Shown here in pieces: positions 37,482 to 45,773 of a DNA stretch of 64,000 nucleotides. The translations under genes were made by a program, and so were the position numbers. The notes below the pieces were generated by a model. The model searched no databases. It saw nothing but the letters and a program-made list of their open reading frames with translations, and was not told the origin of the DNA. Every line of letters starts with the position of its first letter. Position 1 is the stretch's first letter. This stretch comes from Streptomyces hundungensis (GTDB lineage: Bacteria; Actinomycetota; Actinomycetes; Streptomycetales; Streptomycetaceae), in contig NZ_CP032698.1 in the NCBI RefSeq assembly GCF_003627815.1, forward strand, positions 3,410,001 through 3,474,000. Reading direction: 5' to 3'.

Positions 37482-38621
37482 TCAACCGGCCGACGGCGAG
37501 GGGCAGTCGGAGCCCTCGCAGAACCCGCTGAGCGCGGCCCTCAGGGTCTGCTCCTGCTCGGGCCACGCCGTCGCGGGGGCCGCGGACAGAACGGCGTAGT
37601 GCCGGCCGCCGGGCGTCAGGAACGCGTAGTCCACCACCTGGCGCCGGTGGCCGAGCGTCGTGTGGTCGTAGGCGTACACCAGCCGTGCGCCCTGGGTGGC
37701 CCCGGCGGGCACGGTGGCGTCGCGGCCCAGGCTGATCTCCCGGTACCCGGTGTGCGTGGTGGCCAGCGTGCCCGAGGTTCCCTTCAGCGCGTCATAGGGG
37801 CTCAGGCCCGCCTCGGAGACCAGGTACACCTGGATGAGCCGGGCGCCGTCCGGGGAGTTGTAGAAGACGCCCTTGTCGCCCTGGTCCTGACGGGTCCAGC
37901 CCTGGGGCACATAGAGCCTGAACCCCCTTGGATCCTGGGCGAGTTGGAACCCGGCGGGCACGGTGGCACTCGGCGAGGGGGAGGCGGAGGACGGCGAGGC
38001 GCTCGCGCCGCCCCTGCCGTCGCCCGTCCGCTCCGGGGCACCGGAGCGCGGGGTGGCGGCGGGCGAGGACACCGTGGCCGCCGGACGGTCCGGCCCGCCG
38101 CGGGCCAGCAGCCAGCCGCCGCCCGCACCGGCCGCGGCGACGACGAAGACCAGGCCCACCACGACGGCCACCGGCACCCGCCGGGACGGCGACGCCGGCG
38201 GCTCGGCGAGTTCGGGGGCCTGCGGGAAGCGCGGGAAGGGGCCACCGGTCCGGTACGGATCCTCGGGCCCGCCGGTCCGGTACGGATCCTCGGGCCCGCC
38301 GGTCCGGTACGGATCCTCGGGCCCGCCGGTCCGGTACGGATCCTCGGGCCCGCCGGTCCGGTACGGATCCTCCCCGCCGGTGTCGTACGGGTCGTACGGG
38401 TCGAGGGCGTCGAACCCCGGCGCGAGGGGCGGCACTCGCGGGCCCGGCGCGGGTGGCGCGGGTGGCGGGGGCGTGGTCGGCGCCGGGGGTACGGGGCCCG
38501 CGTCGGGCGTCTCGGGGGCCGGAGGTCCCGGGGGTGTGGGGGGCCGCGTGGAGCCACCCCGTACCGTCTCCCACTTCTGGGTCGCCGCGTTCCAGCGGAC
38601 CTCGTCCGCACCGCCGGTCAC
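37482..38621 (-). CDS. Single-pass membrane protein with five EDPYRTGGP repeats
   Basis: The 379-residue protein begins VTGGADEVRWNAATQKWETV, then has a Pro-rich stretch, five tandem EDPYRTGGP units, a membrane helix (VPVAVVVGLVFVVAAAGAGG), a Ser/Pro linker and an external domain (GFRLYVPQGWTRQDQGDKGV ... HYAVLSAAPA) like those of Streptomyces Ser/Thr-kinase-linked or serine-protease-like membrane proteins. A C-terminal pair of Cys (FCEGSDCPS) may form a disulfide. It is the last of a three-gene operon, 7 bp after the preceding stop. Function is unknown. Confidence 0.72.
   Translation of the reverse strand: MTGGADEVRWNAATQKWETVRGGSTRPPTPPGPPAPETPDAGPVPPAPTTPPPPAPPAPGPRVPPLAPGFDALDPYDPYDTGGEDPYRTGGPEDPYRTGGPEDPYRTGGPEDPYRTGGPEDPYRTGGPFPRFPQAPELAEPPASPSRRVPVAVVVGLVFVVAAAGAGGGWLLARGGPDRPAATVSSPAATPRSGAPERTGDGRGGASASPSSASPSPSATVPAGFQLAQDPRGFRLYVPQGWTRQDQGDKGVFYNSPDGARLIQVYLVSEAGLSPYDALKGTSGTLATTHTGYREISLGRDATVPAGATQGARLVYAYDHTTLGHRRQVVDYAFLTPGGRHYAVLSAAPATAWPEQEQTLRAALSGFCEGSDCPSPSAG
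38245..38376. repeat. Five tandem copies of a 27-bp coding repeat
   Basis: Each 27-bp unit contains GGATCCTCGGGCCC and CCGGTCCGGTAC and encodes EDPYRTGGP on the minus strand. Four copies are essentially identical and the fifth is partial, which suggests recent slippage expansion and variable copy number between strains. Confidence 0.9.
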
Positions 38622-38628
38622 CGCGGCC

Positions 38629-39033
38629 TCACATCCCGACCAGTTCGGTGACCCGCTCGACCAGGCCCTGGCCGGAGGCGAGCAGCCCGGTGAGGGCGGT
38701 CGCGCCCGCGAGCAGCTCGCCGAGGCGGGCAAGCCGGCCCGGGGTGGCCCGGCCCTGGTCACGGATCTCCTCCTCGGTGTCGGCGAGTTCGGCGTCCAGG
38801 GCGCGGGTCTGGTCGTTGCGTACGAGCTGGGCCAGGCCGGCCCTGAACTCCACGATGGATTGCAGGAGTTGACGGTGGGCCTCGTCGCCGGCGGCGCCCG
38901 CGCGGTAGACGCTGTGCACGGTGTTGTGGTCGCCGACCGAGACGGAGCCGGTGACCCCGCTGATGTGCACGGAGCGCTCCCCGGTGTCCCGCGGGGGGCG
39001 CGGCGGTGCGCTGTCGTCGCCCGGCATGGTCAT
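38629..39033 (-). CDS. DUF5955-like protein with GDHNTV motif
   Basis: The 134-residue soluble protein starts MTMPGDDSAPP. It carries SVHISGVTGSVSVGDHNTVH (about 21-40), then a helical domain (RQLLQSIVEFRAGLAQLVRN, ALDAELADTEEEIRDQGR, LGELLAGATALTGLL) that looks like a coiled coil. The S-V-x-V-G-D-H-N-T-V core resembles short beta motifs that drive amyloid-like homotypic assembly (RHIM-like). The upstream gene's C-terminus has nearly the same motif. There is 1 bp between the upstream stop and this ATG. Confidence 0.7.
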   Translation of the reverse strand: MTMPGDDSAPPRPPRDTGERSVHISGVTGSVSVGDHNTVHSVYRAGAAGDEAHRQLLQSIVEFRAGLAQLVRNDQTRALDAELADTEEEIRDQGRATPGRLARLGELLAGATALTGLLASGQGLVERVTELVGM

Positions 39034-39034
39034 C

Positions 39035-40810
39035 TCAGCCCTCGTTCCTGACGGTGTTGTGGTCGCCGACGCTGATCGCTCCTCGGGCGTTCTCGATCAT
39101 GACGCCGCCCTGGGTGACATTGATGATCTTCTGCTCGAACTGCCCGGTGTCGTACCCGGCTTCGTACAGCGCGCTGCGCACGCCGCTGGTCACCCGGTCC
39201 TCGATGGACTTCACATAGCGCCGGTAGTCCATGGCCTGGAAGAGGGAGGCGTCGGGCGCGGCGGCCAGTTCGCGTATCGAGCGGGCCGGGCCGTCCGGCA
39301 GCGCCCGGGCGTATCCGCCGGTGAGGCGGTGCCAGAGGGAGACGAGCGCCCGGCCCACGACGACCAGGGCGCCGACCGGCGATCGCGGCGTCCGCGCCAG
39401 CGCCCAGGCGGCCTTGCCGAGCGGAGTGCGGCAGGCGAAGTTCTGGGCGGTCCGGTCGGCGCGCAGGAAGTCCTCGCGCAGCGGGGACAGGACGTGCGGG
39501 GCGATCTCCAGGACCAGCATGCCGCCCTGGGTGTGGACCCGTACGAACACGGTGGTGACGAGGTGTTCCTCCCAGCCGCCCACCCGGATCCGCAGGAAGT
39601 GCCTGCGGGCCTCGCCGCCCTCCTCCAGGGCGGCCGCGCGGTGCTGCTCCACGTCGCCCCCGCCGTAGGGCGCGTGCGTGCGCGAGGGAAGCCCGTCGAC
39701 CGGCAGGAAGAGGTACTCGGTCACTTCGAGCTGGCGCAGCCGGTCGCGCACGGCGTGCGCCTCGGCGGGCGCGGCCGGCGCGGGGACGCGGAGCCGGGTG
39801 ACGAGGGGTTCGACGATGCGCAGGATCTCGGCGTTGCTGACCCGCGCCGGACTCTTCTCGCCCAGCGAGGCGCGCGGCCGCAGCTGGATGGAGACCGACC
39901 AGGGCTCGAAGGCCTCGCCCGCGCCGCGGAAGGGGGCGTCCGAGCGGTAGACGGCGAGCGGGGCGTGCTGCTCGGCGCGGATCAGGGCCGCGAGCCGGTG
40001 GAGCCTGCCGTTGTCGACCCGTTGCGCGGGGTCGGCGGCGACGTCCTGGAAGCCCTGCGGAGACAGTTCGTTGGCCATGATCCGGGCGAACTGCACCCGC
40101 TGGAGGCAGACGCAGAGGGCGATCACGGCGAAGCACGCGACGATGCCCCAGGCGAGGCCAGGACCGAAGCCCCGGTCGGCCGCGTCGAAGGCGGCGCCGC
40201 CGAGCAGTCGGGCGGGACCGGCGACGAAACCGGGCACGGTGTTCCCGCCCTCGGAGAAACCCCCGAAGGCATCCACGCCGTCACCGTAACTCCCGTGTCT
40301 GGACGGTGAGTTGGTGACGCTCGGGTCCGAGCCCTGGAGGAGCGAGAGCAGCACCACGACGGCGAACATCGCCAGCAGCACGCGGGCCCACCAACGCAGC
40401 AGGAACGCGGGGATGGTGCGGTACCAGGGGGCGGTCGCGGCGCCGCCCCGGACGAAGCGGGCGATGCCGAGTTGCAGGCACGGCCCCAGGACCAGCAGGA
40501 AGGCGGAGCGGGTGACGACGGCGCCCAGCACCCAGAGGAACAGGATGCCGAGCGACCAGGCGAGTTCGAGGGTGCGGGCGCGCAGGGCGTGCGCGAGTAC
40601 GCGGGCGGCGTCGAAGCCGAGCGAGGGCGCCACGACGCGCTCCTCGTGGACGTAGAGCTCGTCGATGACGGCGTCGCGGTACTCGGCGTCGAGATAGGTG
40701 CCCGCCGCCATCAGACGGGTCGCCTCGCTGCGCGAGGGGTGCACGGGCGGGAGCCCGCCCGGCTCCGGGCCCGGCGGCTGGGCCTGCTGCGGCACCTGCG
40801 CCTGTGTCAT
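39035..40810 (-). CDS. Multi-domain membrane protein ending in a GDHNTV motif
   Basis: The 591-residue protein has two hydrophobic clusters near 83-125 (LELAWSLGILFLWVLGAVVT) and 138-158 (LLRWWARVLLAMFAVVVLLS), another near 222-240 (WGIVACFAVIALCVCLQRVQ), then a large soluble region. The C-terminal 30 residues read IINVTQGGVMIENARGAISV then GDHNTVRNEG, a duplicated Gly/Asn beta motif. The start ATG is at 40810. It is first of the three-gene operon 40810-37482. I recognise no enzymatic motif; a signalling or assembly scaffold is one possibility. Confidence 0.7.
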   Translation of the reverse strand: MTQAQVPQQAQPPGPEPGGLPPVHPSRSEATRLMAAGTYLDAEYRDAVIDELYVHEERVVAPSLGFDAARVLAHALRARTLELAWSLGILFLWVLGAVVTRSAFLLVLGPCLQLGIARFVRGGAATAPWYRTIPAFLLRWWARVLLAMFAVVVLLSLLQGSDPSVTNSPSRHGSYGDGVDAFGGFSEGGNTVPGFVAGPARLLGGAAFDAADRGFGPGLAWGIVACFAVIALCVCLQRVQFARIMANELSPQGFQDVAADPAQRVDNGRLHRLAALIRAEQHAPLAVYRSDAPFRGAGEAFEPWSVSIQLRPRASLGEKSPARVSNAEILRIVEPLVTRLRVPAPAAPAEAHAVRDRLRQLEVTEYLFLPVDGLPSRTHAPYGGGDVEQHRAAALEEGGEARRHFLRIRVGGWEEHLVTTVFVRVHTQGGMLVLEIAPHVLSPLREDFLRADRTAQNFACRTPLGKAAWALARTPRSPVGALVVVGRALVSLWHRLTGGYARALPDGPARSIRELAAAPDASLFQAMDYRRYVKSIEDRVTSGVRSALYEAGYDTGQFEQKIINVTQGGVMIENARGAISVGDHNTVRNEG

Positions 40811-41030
40811 GACCAGCTCCCCCGCGACGGTGGGGCGTACGCCGGGCCCCTCAACTCGGCCGAGGGGAAGGGAAGTTCGAGGGCGTCGCCAGGGTGGCCC
40901 ATGCTAGCGGCGCGCCGCCCGGATGACCGCCCTGTTCACACCCTCCCCACGGGTACGTCCGTGGCGCCGGGGAGGGGCACGGGGGCGTGAGGGGGCGCAT
41001 GGCGCACCGTCCGGGGGCGGCCGGGCCCCG

Positions 41031-42215
41031 TCACCGGATCACATGCGGCAGGAACCGCGCGTACCCGTCCGTGACGAGCCCCGCCGACTCCCGGATGCCG
41101 AGGCCCGCCGCCTCGTCCTCCACCACCCACGCACCCAGCACCACCCGGTTCCCCTCGAAGTCGGGCAGCGGGGCCAACTCCTGGTAGCAGCACGCCTCTT
41201 CGGGCCGCTGGGCGGGCGCGGAGCCCGGCGGGTGCAGGGTGACGCCGGCGCCTTCGCGGCCGAGCAGGGGCTTGGCCACGTAGCCCGGCCCGTCCACCAG
41301 GTCGCGCGGCCCGTCCAGGTAGGCGGGGAGCAGGTTGGGGTGGCCCGGATACAGCTCCCACAGGACCGCGAGCAGCGCCTTGTTGGAGAGCAGCATCTTC
41401 CAGGCGGGCTCGATCCAGCACGTCGTGCCGGTGCCGCCCCCGTTGTCGAGGGTGTCGAGGACCTGCGGCCCGAACGCGTCGGAGGCCAGCCACTCCCACG
41501 GGTACAGCTTGAAGCAGGACCGTATGAAGCGGAGCTTCTCGTCGACGAAGCGGCCGGTGATGCTGTCCCAGCCGATGGACTCGACCGACAGGGCCTCGGT
41601 GTCGAGCCCCGCCTGCTCGGCGGTCTCGCGCAGATAGGCCACCGTCATGAGGTCCTCGCCCAGCTCGTCGCCGTCGGAGTGCGCGAAGTGCACGGGGCCG
41701 GGCGGCAGCATCCGGGCCTGGCGCCGCCAGGCCGCGACGAGCCGCTCGTGCAGGGAGTTCCACTGGTCGGCGCCGGGGAAGCGCTCCTCCATCCAGAACC
41801 ACTGGGCGCTCGCCGCCTCGACGAGCGAGGTCGGGGTGTCGGCGTTGTACTCCAGCAGCTTGGCGGGGCCCGTACCGTCGTACCGCAGGTCGAACCGGCC
41901 GTACAGGGACGGGAGTTCGGCCCGTCGGCGCCAGGACTCCGCGACCAGGTCGGCGAGGCGGCCGTCCATGATGCCGAGGTCCGCGAAGCGCCCGCGTTCG
42001 ACGATGTGGGCCGCCGCGGCCAGACACATGGCGTGCAGCTCCTCGACGGTCTCCTCCAGCGCCTCGACCTCGGGCAGCGTGAAGGAGTAGTACGCGCTCT
42101 CCTCCCAGTAGGGGCGCAGCGAGTCGTCGGGGTAGCGCGTGAGCGGATAGATCACGCCCTGTTCCTCGACGGTCCGCTGCCAGTCGGGGCGCGGCTGTAT
42201 GTGATGGCGTTCCAT
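41031..42215 (-). CDS. Glutathionylspermidine synthase family ATP-grasp protein
   Basis: The 394-residue protein matches the C-terminal synthetase domain of Gsp and E. coli YgiC/YjfC: LRYDGTGPAKLLEYNADTPT, SLVEAASAQWFW, DDEL-type HFAHSDGDELGED, KLYPWEWL, GYVAKPLLGREGAGVTLH and GAWVVEDEAAGLGIRES. The ATP-grasp Lys and metal ligands appear intact, but the amidase domain of true Gsp is absent. These proteins ligate an amine to a peptide carboxylate of unknown identity. It is paired with a small lipoprotein gene just upstream, as ygiC is with ygiB. The 220-bp gap 40811-41030 holds no visible gene. Confidence 0.88.
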   Translation of the reverse strand: MERHHIQPRPDWQRTVEEQGVIYPLTRYPDDSLRPYWEESAYYSFTLPEVEALEETVEELHAMCLAAAAHIVERGRFADLGIMDGRLADLVAESWRRRAELPSLYGRFDLRYDGTGPAKLLEYNADTPTSLVEAASAQWFWMEERFPGADQWNSLHERLVAAWRRQARMLPPGPVHFAHSDGDELGEDLMTVAYLRETAEQAGLDTEALSVESIGWDSITGRFVDEKLRFIRSCFKLYPWEWLASDAFGPQVLDTLDNGGGTGTTCWIEPAWKMLLSNKALLAVLWELYPGHPNLLPAYLDGPRDLVDGPGYVAKPLLGREGAGVTLHPPGSAPAQRPEEACCYQELAPLPDFEGNRVVLGAWVVEDEAAGLGIRESAGLVTDGYARFLPHVIR

Positions 42216-42269
42216 GGTCGTGCCCTACGTCGTCTTCCTCGCGTTTCCTGCCGGCCCGAGCGGTGCGGC

Positions 42270-42536
42270 TCAGCCGCCGCCGCTCCCCTCGTGGCCGAAT
42301 CCGCCGCGCGAGACGCCCGACTTGTCGAAGGAGCCGCCGGAGACCTTGCCGCCCCGGCTGGACCCGCCGTAGTAGTACTGACCGCTGCCGCCGCTCTTGC
42401 ACTCGTACTTCGGCAGTTCCTTGTAGGTGACCGGGTTGACGCACCGCCGGTCCGGTTCGTCGCTGCACGCGGTGAGCGTCGCGGCCAGCACTCCCATGCC
42501 GCCGAGCACCACCGTCGTGGACCTGAACCTGCGCAT
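42270..42536 (-). CDS. Small Gly/Ser-rich lipoprotein paired with the ATP-grasp gene
   Basis: The 88-residue protein has signal MRRFRSTTVVLGGMGVLAAT with lipobox LTAC, then CVNPVTYKELPKYEC, probably a disulfide loop, and a tail rich in Gly/Ser/Tyr (GQYYYGGSSRGGKVSGGSF). GGGAGG precedes the ATG. Its position immediately upstream of the YgiC-like ligase mirrors ygiB-ygiC of enterobacteria, where YgiB is also a small Cys lipoprotein, so it may be the ligase's substrate or partner. Confidence 0.75.
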   Translation of the reverse strand: MRRFRSTTVVLGGMGVLAATLTACSDEPDRRCVNPVTYKELPKYECKSGGSGQYYYGGSSRGGKVSGGSFDKSGVSRGGFGHEGSGGG

Positions 42537-42652
42537 CGTGGACCTCCCCCGTTCCCCTACTGGCTTCGCTGTGGGACGCGTTTCGGCCACACCCTAGTTC
42601 CCACCTCGCGGCGGCCCGCTCCCGGGCTTTCCCCCGGCCGCTCGGCCTGCGA

Positions 42653-42658
42653 CTACAG
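42653..42658 (+). promoter_or_regulatory. Leaderless-type -10 box (TACAGT)
   Basis: TACAGT ends 7 bp before the GTG at 42666, with no ribosome binding site. Confidence 0.45.
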
Positions 42659-42665
42659 TCCCCCT

Positions 42666-43541
42666 GTGTTCTTCGGGATGATCTGCGCGCTCGCCTCCGC
42701 GGTCTGCTTCGGTACGGCCACCGTCCTCCAGGCCGCCGCGACGCGCGCCGCCGAGCCGGGTTCGGGGGCGGGCGCCGGATCGGGTGTCGACGCGGCACTG
42801 CTGCTGCGGGCCGTGCGCCAGTGGCGCTATGTCGTGGGCCTAGCGCTCGACGGGCTCGGCTTCGTCTTCCAGGTCCTCGCCCTGCGCTCGGTGCCGATCT
42901 ACGCGGTGGGCGCGGCGCTCGCCGCCTCGCTCGCGGTGACGGCGGTCGTCGCGGCCCGCGTCCTGAAGGTCAGGCTCTCCGGTACGGAGTGGGCGGCGGT
43001 CGCCGTGGTCTGCGCGGGCCTGGCCCTGCTCGCCCTGTCCTCCGGCGCCGAGGGCGACGACCGGGGCCCGGCCTCGCTGCCCTGGTGGCTGCTCGGGGTG
43101 GCCGGCGCGGTGCTGGCCGCGGGCGCGGCCGGCGGACGCCTGCCGGACCGCGCGCGGGCGCTGGTCCTGGGCCTCGGCGCGGGGTGCGGCTTCGGCGTGG
43201 TGGAGGTCGCGGTCCGCCTCATCGACGACCCCTTCGACCTGACGAACCCCGCCCTGTACGCCCTGCTGCTCGGCGGCGGCGCCGCGTTCCTGCTGCTGAC
43301 CTCCGCCCTGTCGCGCGGCTCGGTCACCACGGCCACGGCGGGCATGGTCATCGGCGAGACCATCGGCCCGGCCCTGGTCGGGGTGGCCTGGCTCGGCGAC
43401 CGCACCCGGGACGGCCTCGGCTGGCTGACGGTGACGGGCTTCGCGGTCGCGGTGGCGGGGGCGCTGGCCCTGGCCCGCTTCGGCGAGGCCCCGGCGGCGG
43501 CCGGGGCCGAACCCCCGCGCCAGGACGCCGAGGAGCACTGA
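42666..43541 (+). CDS. DMT superfamily permease
   Basis: The 291-residue protein has about nine hydrophobic helices and EamA-like features: FFGMICALASAVCFGTATVL, GLGFVFQVLALRSVPIYAVG, and GMVIGETIGPALVGVAWLGD. It likely exports or imports a small metabolite; the substrate is unknown. The GTG start is supported by the leaderless promoter and by the first helix starting immediately. A strong terminator follows about 210 bp later, marking the edge of the core region. The intervening 43542-43750 includes a 43-codon open frame I did not accept as a gene. Confidence 0.82.
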   Translation: MFFGMICALASAVCFGTATVLQAAATRAAEPGSGAGAGSGVDAALLLRAVRQWRYVVGLALDGLGFVFQVLALRSVPIYAVGAALAASLAVTAVVAARVLKVRLSGTEWAAVAVVCAGLALLALSSGAEGDDRGPASLPWWLLGVAGAVLAAGAAGGRLPDRARALVLGLGAGCGFGVVEVAVRLIDDPFDLTNPALYALLLGGGAAFLLLTSALSRGSVTTATAGMVIGETIGPALVGVAWLGDRTRDGLGWLTVTGFAVAVAGALALARFGEAPAAAGAEPPRQDAEEH

Positions 43542-43750
43542 CCGGCCGCCGGGTGGCCCGGGACGCCCTAAATCCCGCCGCTCCGAAGGTGGTTGGGGTG
43601 GCGGGGCGTCCCATGCCGGTCAGCGTTCACACGGTGCCCGGGGTGCCGTGGCTGGGGGTCTACGTCACCGATCGCGCACACGAGTTGGGCCCCTCGAACA
43701 CCTGGGCCCGCGCCGTGCTCGTGCCCTGCGGGCTCGCTGCCTGACAGCAG

Positions 43751-43791
43751 GAAGCCCCGCCGCTTCGGAGGGAGTGAAGGGGCGGGGCTTC
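43751..43791 (+). terminator. Strong bidirectional hairpin at the left border of the accessory island
   Basis: GAAGCCCCGCC / GGCGGGGCTTC is a perfect 11-bp stem with a 19-nt loop. It ends 8 bp before the stop of the convergent gene at 43800. Confidence 0.8.
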
Positions 43792-43799
43792 GTGGGTGG

Positions 43800-44159
43800 T
43801 TACTGAGTTCGCTCAATCGCTTCAAAAATATCTGCGTCTGTCTGCTGCTGCCATTCCGGGAGTTCCGGCCAGTCTGCGACGTAGCTTGGTTTCGGGTCTT
43901 CAAAGTGCTTATGGATTTGAGCAATCCAACAGAGAGCGACGAACCTCCCCTTCTGCTCACGGGACAGCTTGGATGTGTTTCGGTGGCTCACTCCGACGAA
44001 GTTCGATACCTGGGCGGACACCGCAGCGGCTGCCTCCCGTTCCCACTCGGGGGTTTCTTCCCAGGGTGTAATGTACCCGGGCTTGGGCTCTCCGGGGTAA
44101 TGCTTCTTTACGCCAGAGATCCACGCTTCACGGAAGATTCGTCCGTTCTCGTGCTGCAA
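43800..44159 (-). CDS. Small protein with duplicated P-W-x-x-x-P-E-W motif (RyR-domain-like)
   Basis: The 119-residue protein has two related modules: HYPGEPKPGYITPWEETPEW followed by EREAAAAV (about 19-46), and HFEDPKPSYVADWPELPEWQ followed by QQTDADIFEAI (about 84-114). Between them lies SREQKGRFVALCWIAQIHK. The pattern resembles phage and actinobacterial proteins related to RyR-type domains, but I am not certain of the family. The TTG at 44159 has GGGAG 5 bp upstream; a TTG four codons earlier lacks a site. GC content and codon use are clearly lower than in the flanking core genes, which suggests acquisition. Confidence 0.6.
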   Translation of the reverse strand: MQHENGRIFREAWISGVKKHYPGEPKPGYITPWEETPEWEREAAAAVSAQVSNFVGVSHRNTSKLSREQKGRFVALCWIAQIHKHFEDPKPSYVADWPELPEWQQQTDADIFEAIERTQ

Positions 44160-44220
44160 GACAACTCCCAAACTTGTTAGGCGGTCACGGAGAGTGCGGC
44201 AATTTGGTCATCAAGTGCTG

Positions 44221-44412
44221 TCACGCGCCCATCGGACAGCAAGGCCATCCGCCGTTCTGGATTGGCCCGCTGAGTTCGCGCACTTCCTCGGCCCGATCCA
44301 GGGCGCGCTTACATGCGCACGCCCGGGCTGGGCAAGCCGGATGCGTGGGCCCGCAGTGTTCACGTCTGAACTCGTCACGGCGTGACGCAGGGGAGCCCTC
44401 GCGCAATGGCAC
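44221..44412 (-). CDS. Possible small Cys-rich protein
   Basis: A 63-codon frame begins at GTG 44412, 14 bp after the regulator's stop, and encodes REHCGPTHPACPARACACK, then RALDRAEEVRELSGP and GGWPCCPMGA. Seven Cys in a short peptide, plus the helix ALDRAEEVREL, hint at a zinc-binding or redox protein like the CxxC proteins further right. The ribosome binding site is weak (GGAAG), and two other frames are also open here. One of them, MALLSDGRVTALDDQIAALS, looks like a possible continuation after a frameshift. I treat the gene as tentative and perhaps broken. Confidence 0.35.
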   Translation of the reverse strand: MPLREGSPASRRDEFRREHCGPTHPACPARACACKRALDRAEEVRELSGPIQNGGWPCCPMGA

Positions 44413-44426
44413 AGGCAGGGCTTCCG

Positions 44427-45773
44427 TTACGCCGGAACCAGCTCGGGGCGTACGACTTCTCTGGCACGTTCGTAGAGGTTCTGCGCCGCATGGTTTCGCG
44501 TATGAGGGCGAACGAGGTGGAACATCTCGGCCATCCTCTTTTCGATGCGCCCCGAGTTGACCAATGGGTAGTCGTCCAACGCGAGACCCCACGTCTGACA
44601 AGCCGCTTCCAGATGCCCCACGGCCAATTGCCGCTCGGCGAGGATCATCCGTTCTTTGACTCGCGTACGCCGGTAGACGCTGGACCGGAGACGGTCCGAT
44701 TCCTGCATAGCGGCTACGGCTCCATGTACGTCGCCCATCTCGAACCGCACCTGACTTGCGTGGTAGTTCAGCGCTGCCGGATCGTACGATCCGAACACCC
44801 TTCCCCGGGACTCTGCCTTGTCCATGGCCACTTCGGCTTCGTGCAAGTACGTGAGTGCGGATCGACGGTCTCCGACTTGCGCGGCTGCATGGGCCTGCTG
44901 GCCGGCGAGAAAAGCGCGCATTCGTGGTCCGGCCTGCGGGGAGGATGCCGCCGCAGCATCGGCGAGACGCTTGGCCATCTGACCTTGGTTGAGGTCTACC
45001 GCTTGGACGCTCATACCGCGGAGCGTGGTGCAGTACGTCAGGTGGTCCTCAGAAGCACCCGCAAGCTCCAGTGCCTTGAGGTAGTAGCGCTGGGCGAGGC
45101 CGTGCAGACCCTCGTCCACGGCCATGTACCCGGTGAGGTAACAGAGGTCAGACGCGGCAGACATCATCGCTTTACGCACGTCGTCGGGGCCGTCTGTCCG
45201 AAGAAATGGGGACACCGTATTGACCAGGAAAGCTGCGGCGAGGGGCCGAGCAGTGCGCCCGCCGAACTGATCGTCCATGGACGAAAGCTGTTCCGTCATG
45301 GCCGACACCGTGTGCACGTCGGACATGCCGAGGCGGGTCCGTGTCCCGGTCTGGGCGGCTTCTATGCGGCCCACCACGTCGGGCCAGTCGGGGACGGTCA
45401 GGGCGACAGAGAACAAGGCGGCGCTCAGTACGCCACGGCGGGAAGGGTCCATGTCCGTCCTTCCAAGATCAATGATCCCGTCAACTGTGGTGCACGGCGT
45501 CCCCTCAGTTCGGTTCTCAGGGCGTGGGAACCCGGCATCCGCCCACGTGATGGGTCGCCCAAGTCGCCGCGCGAATGCCTCCAAGATCAGCGGTTGTACG
45601 TCTGTGCGCGGCAGGCTCCCGCTCAACCATTGGTGAACGGAAGGTGGGCGGTACCTCTTTGGAGTACCGCGCTCGGTCCCCAACCTATTGATGGCCTGAG
45701 CACACTGCCGCAGCGTCCATCCGGCCTCTCGGAGCAGTCGTGTCAACGCTGTGTTCGGCTCGCTGGTGCCCAC
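44427..45773 (-). CDS. XRE-family regulator with tetratricopeptide-like C-terminal domain
   Basis: The 448-residue protein has an N-terminal helix-turn-helix (about 8-65: LTRLLREAGWTLRQCAQAIN ... SVHQWLSGSLPR), a linker with DPSRRGVLSAALFSVALTVP, and a long TPR-like helical region (about 130-430: YYLKALELAGASEDHLTYCT, AYLHEAEVA-type repeats). Such Streptomyces regulators often accompany small-peptide or specialised loci and sense a ligand through the TPR domain. The start is GTG 45773 with GGGGAG 11 bp upstream. It is divergent from the first small CxxC gene pair. Confidence 0.82.
   Translation of the reverse strand: MGTSEPNTALTRLLREAGWTLRQCAQAINRLGTERGTPKRYRPPSVHQWLSGSLPRTDVQPLILEAFARRLGRPITWADAGFPRPENRTEGTPCTTVDGIIDLGRTDMDPSRRGVLSAALFSVALTVPDWPDVVGRIEAAQTGTRTRLGMSDVHTVSAMTEQLSSMDDQFGGRTARPLAAAFLVNTVSPFLRTDGPDDVRKAMMSAASDLCYLTGYMAVDEGLHGLAQRYYLKALELAGASEDHLTYCTTLRGMSVQAVDLNQGQMAKRLADAAAASSPQAGPRMRAFLAGQQAHAAAQVGDRRSALTYLHEAEVAMDKAESRGRVFGSYDPAALNYHASQVRFEMGDVHGAVAAMQESDRLRSSVYRRTRVKERMILAERQLAVGHLEAACQTWGLALDDYPLVNSGRIEKRMAEMFHLVRPHTRNHAAQNLYERAREVVRPELVPA

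Noticed and set aside
38245..38376. Regular repeats considered as a CRISPR array
   Set aside because: Units abut without unique spacers and lie inside a coding frame. The 23-bp array at 55775 likewise has no spacers.
43613..43744. 43-codon frame MPVSVHTVPGVPWLGVYVTD...
   Set aside because: No ribosome binding site, no recognisable family, and it lies between a stop codon and the terminator it would have to precede. Kept only as a remark.
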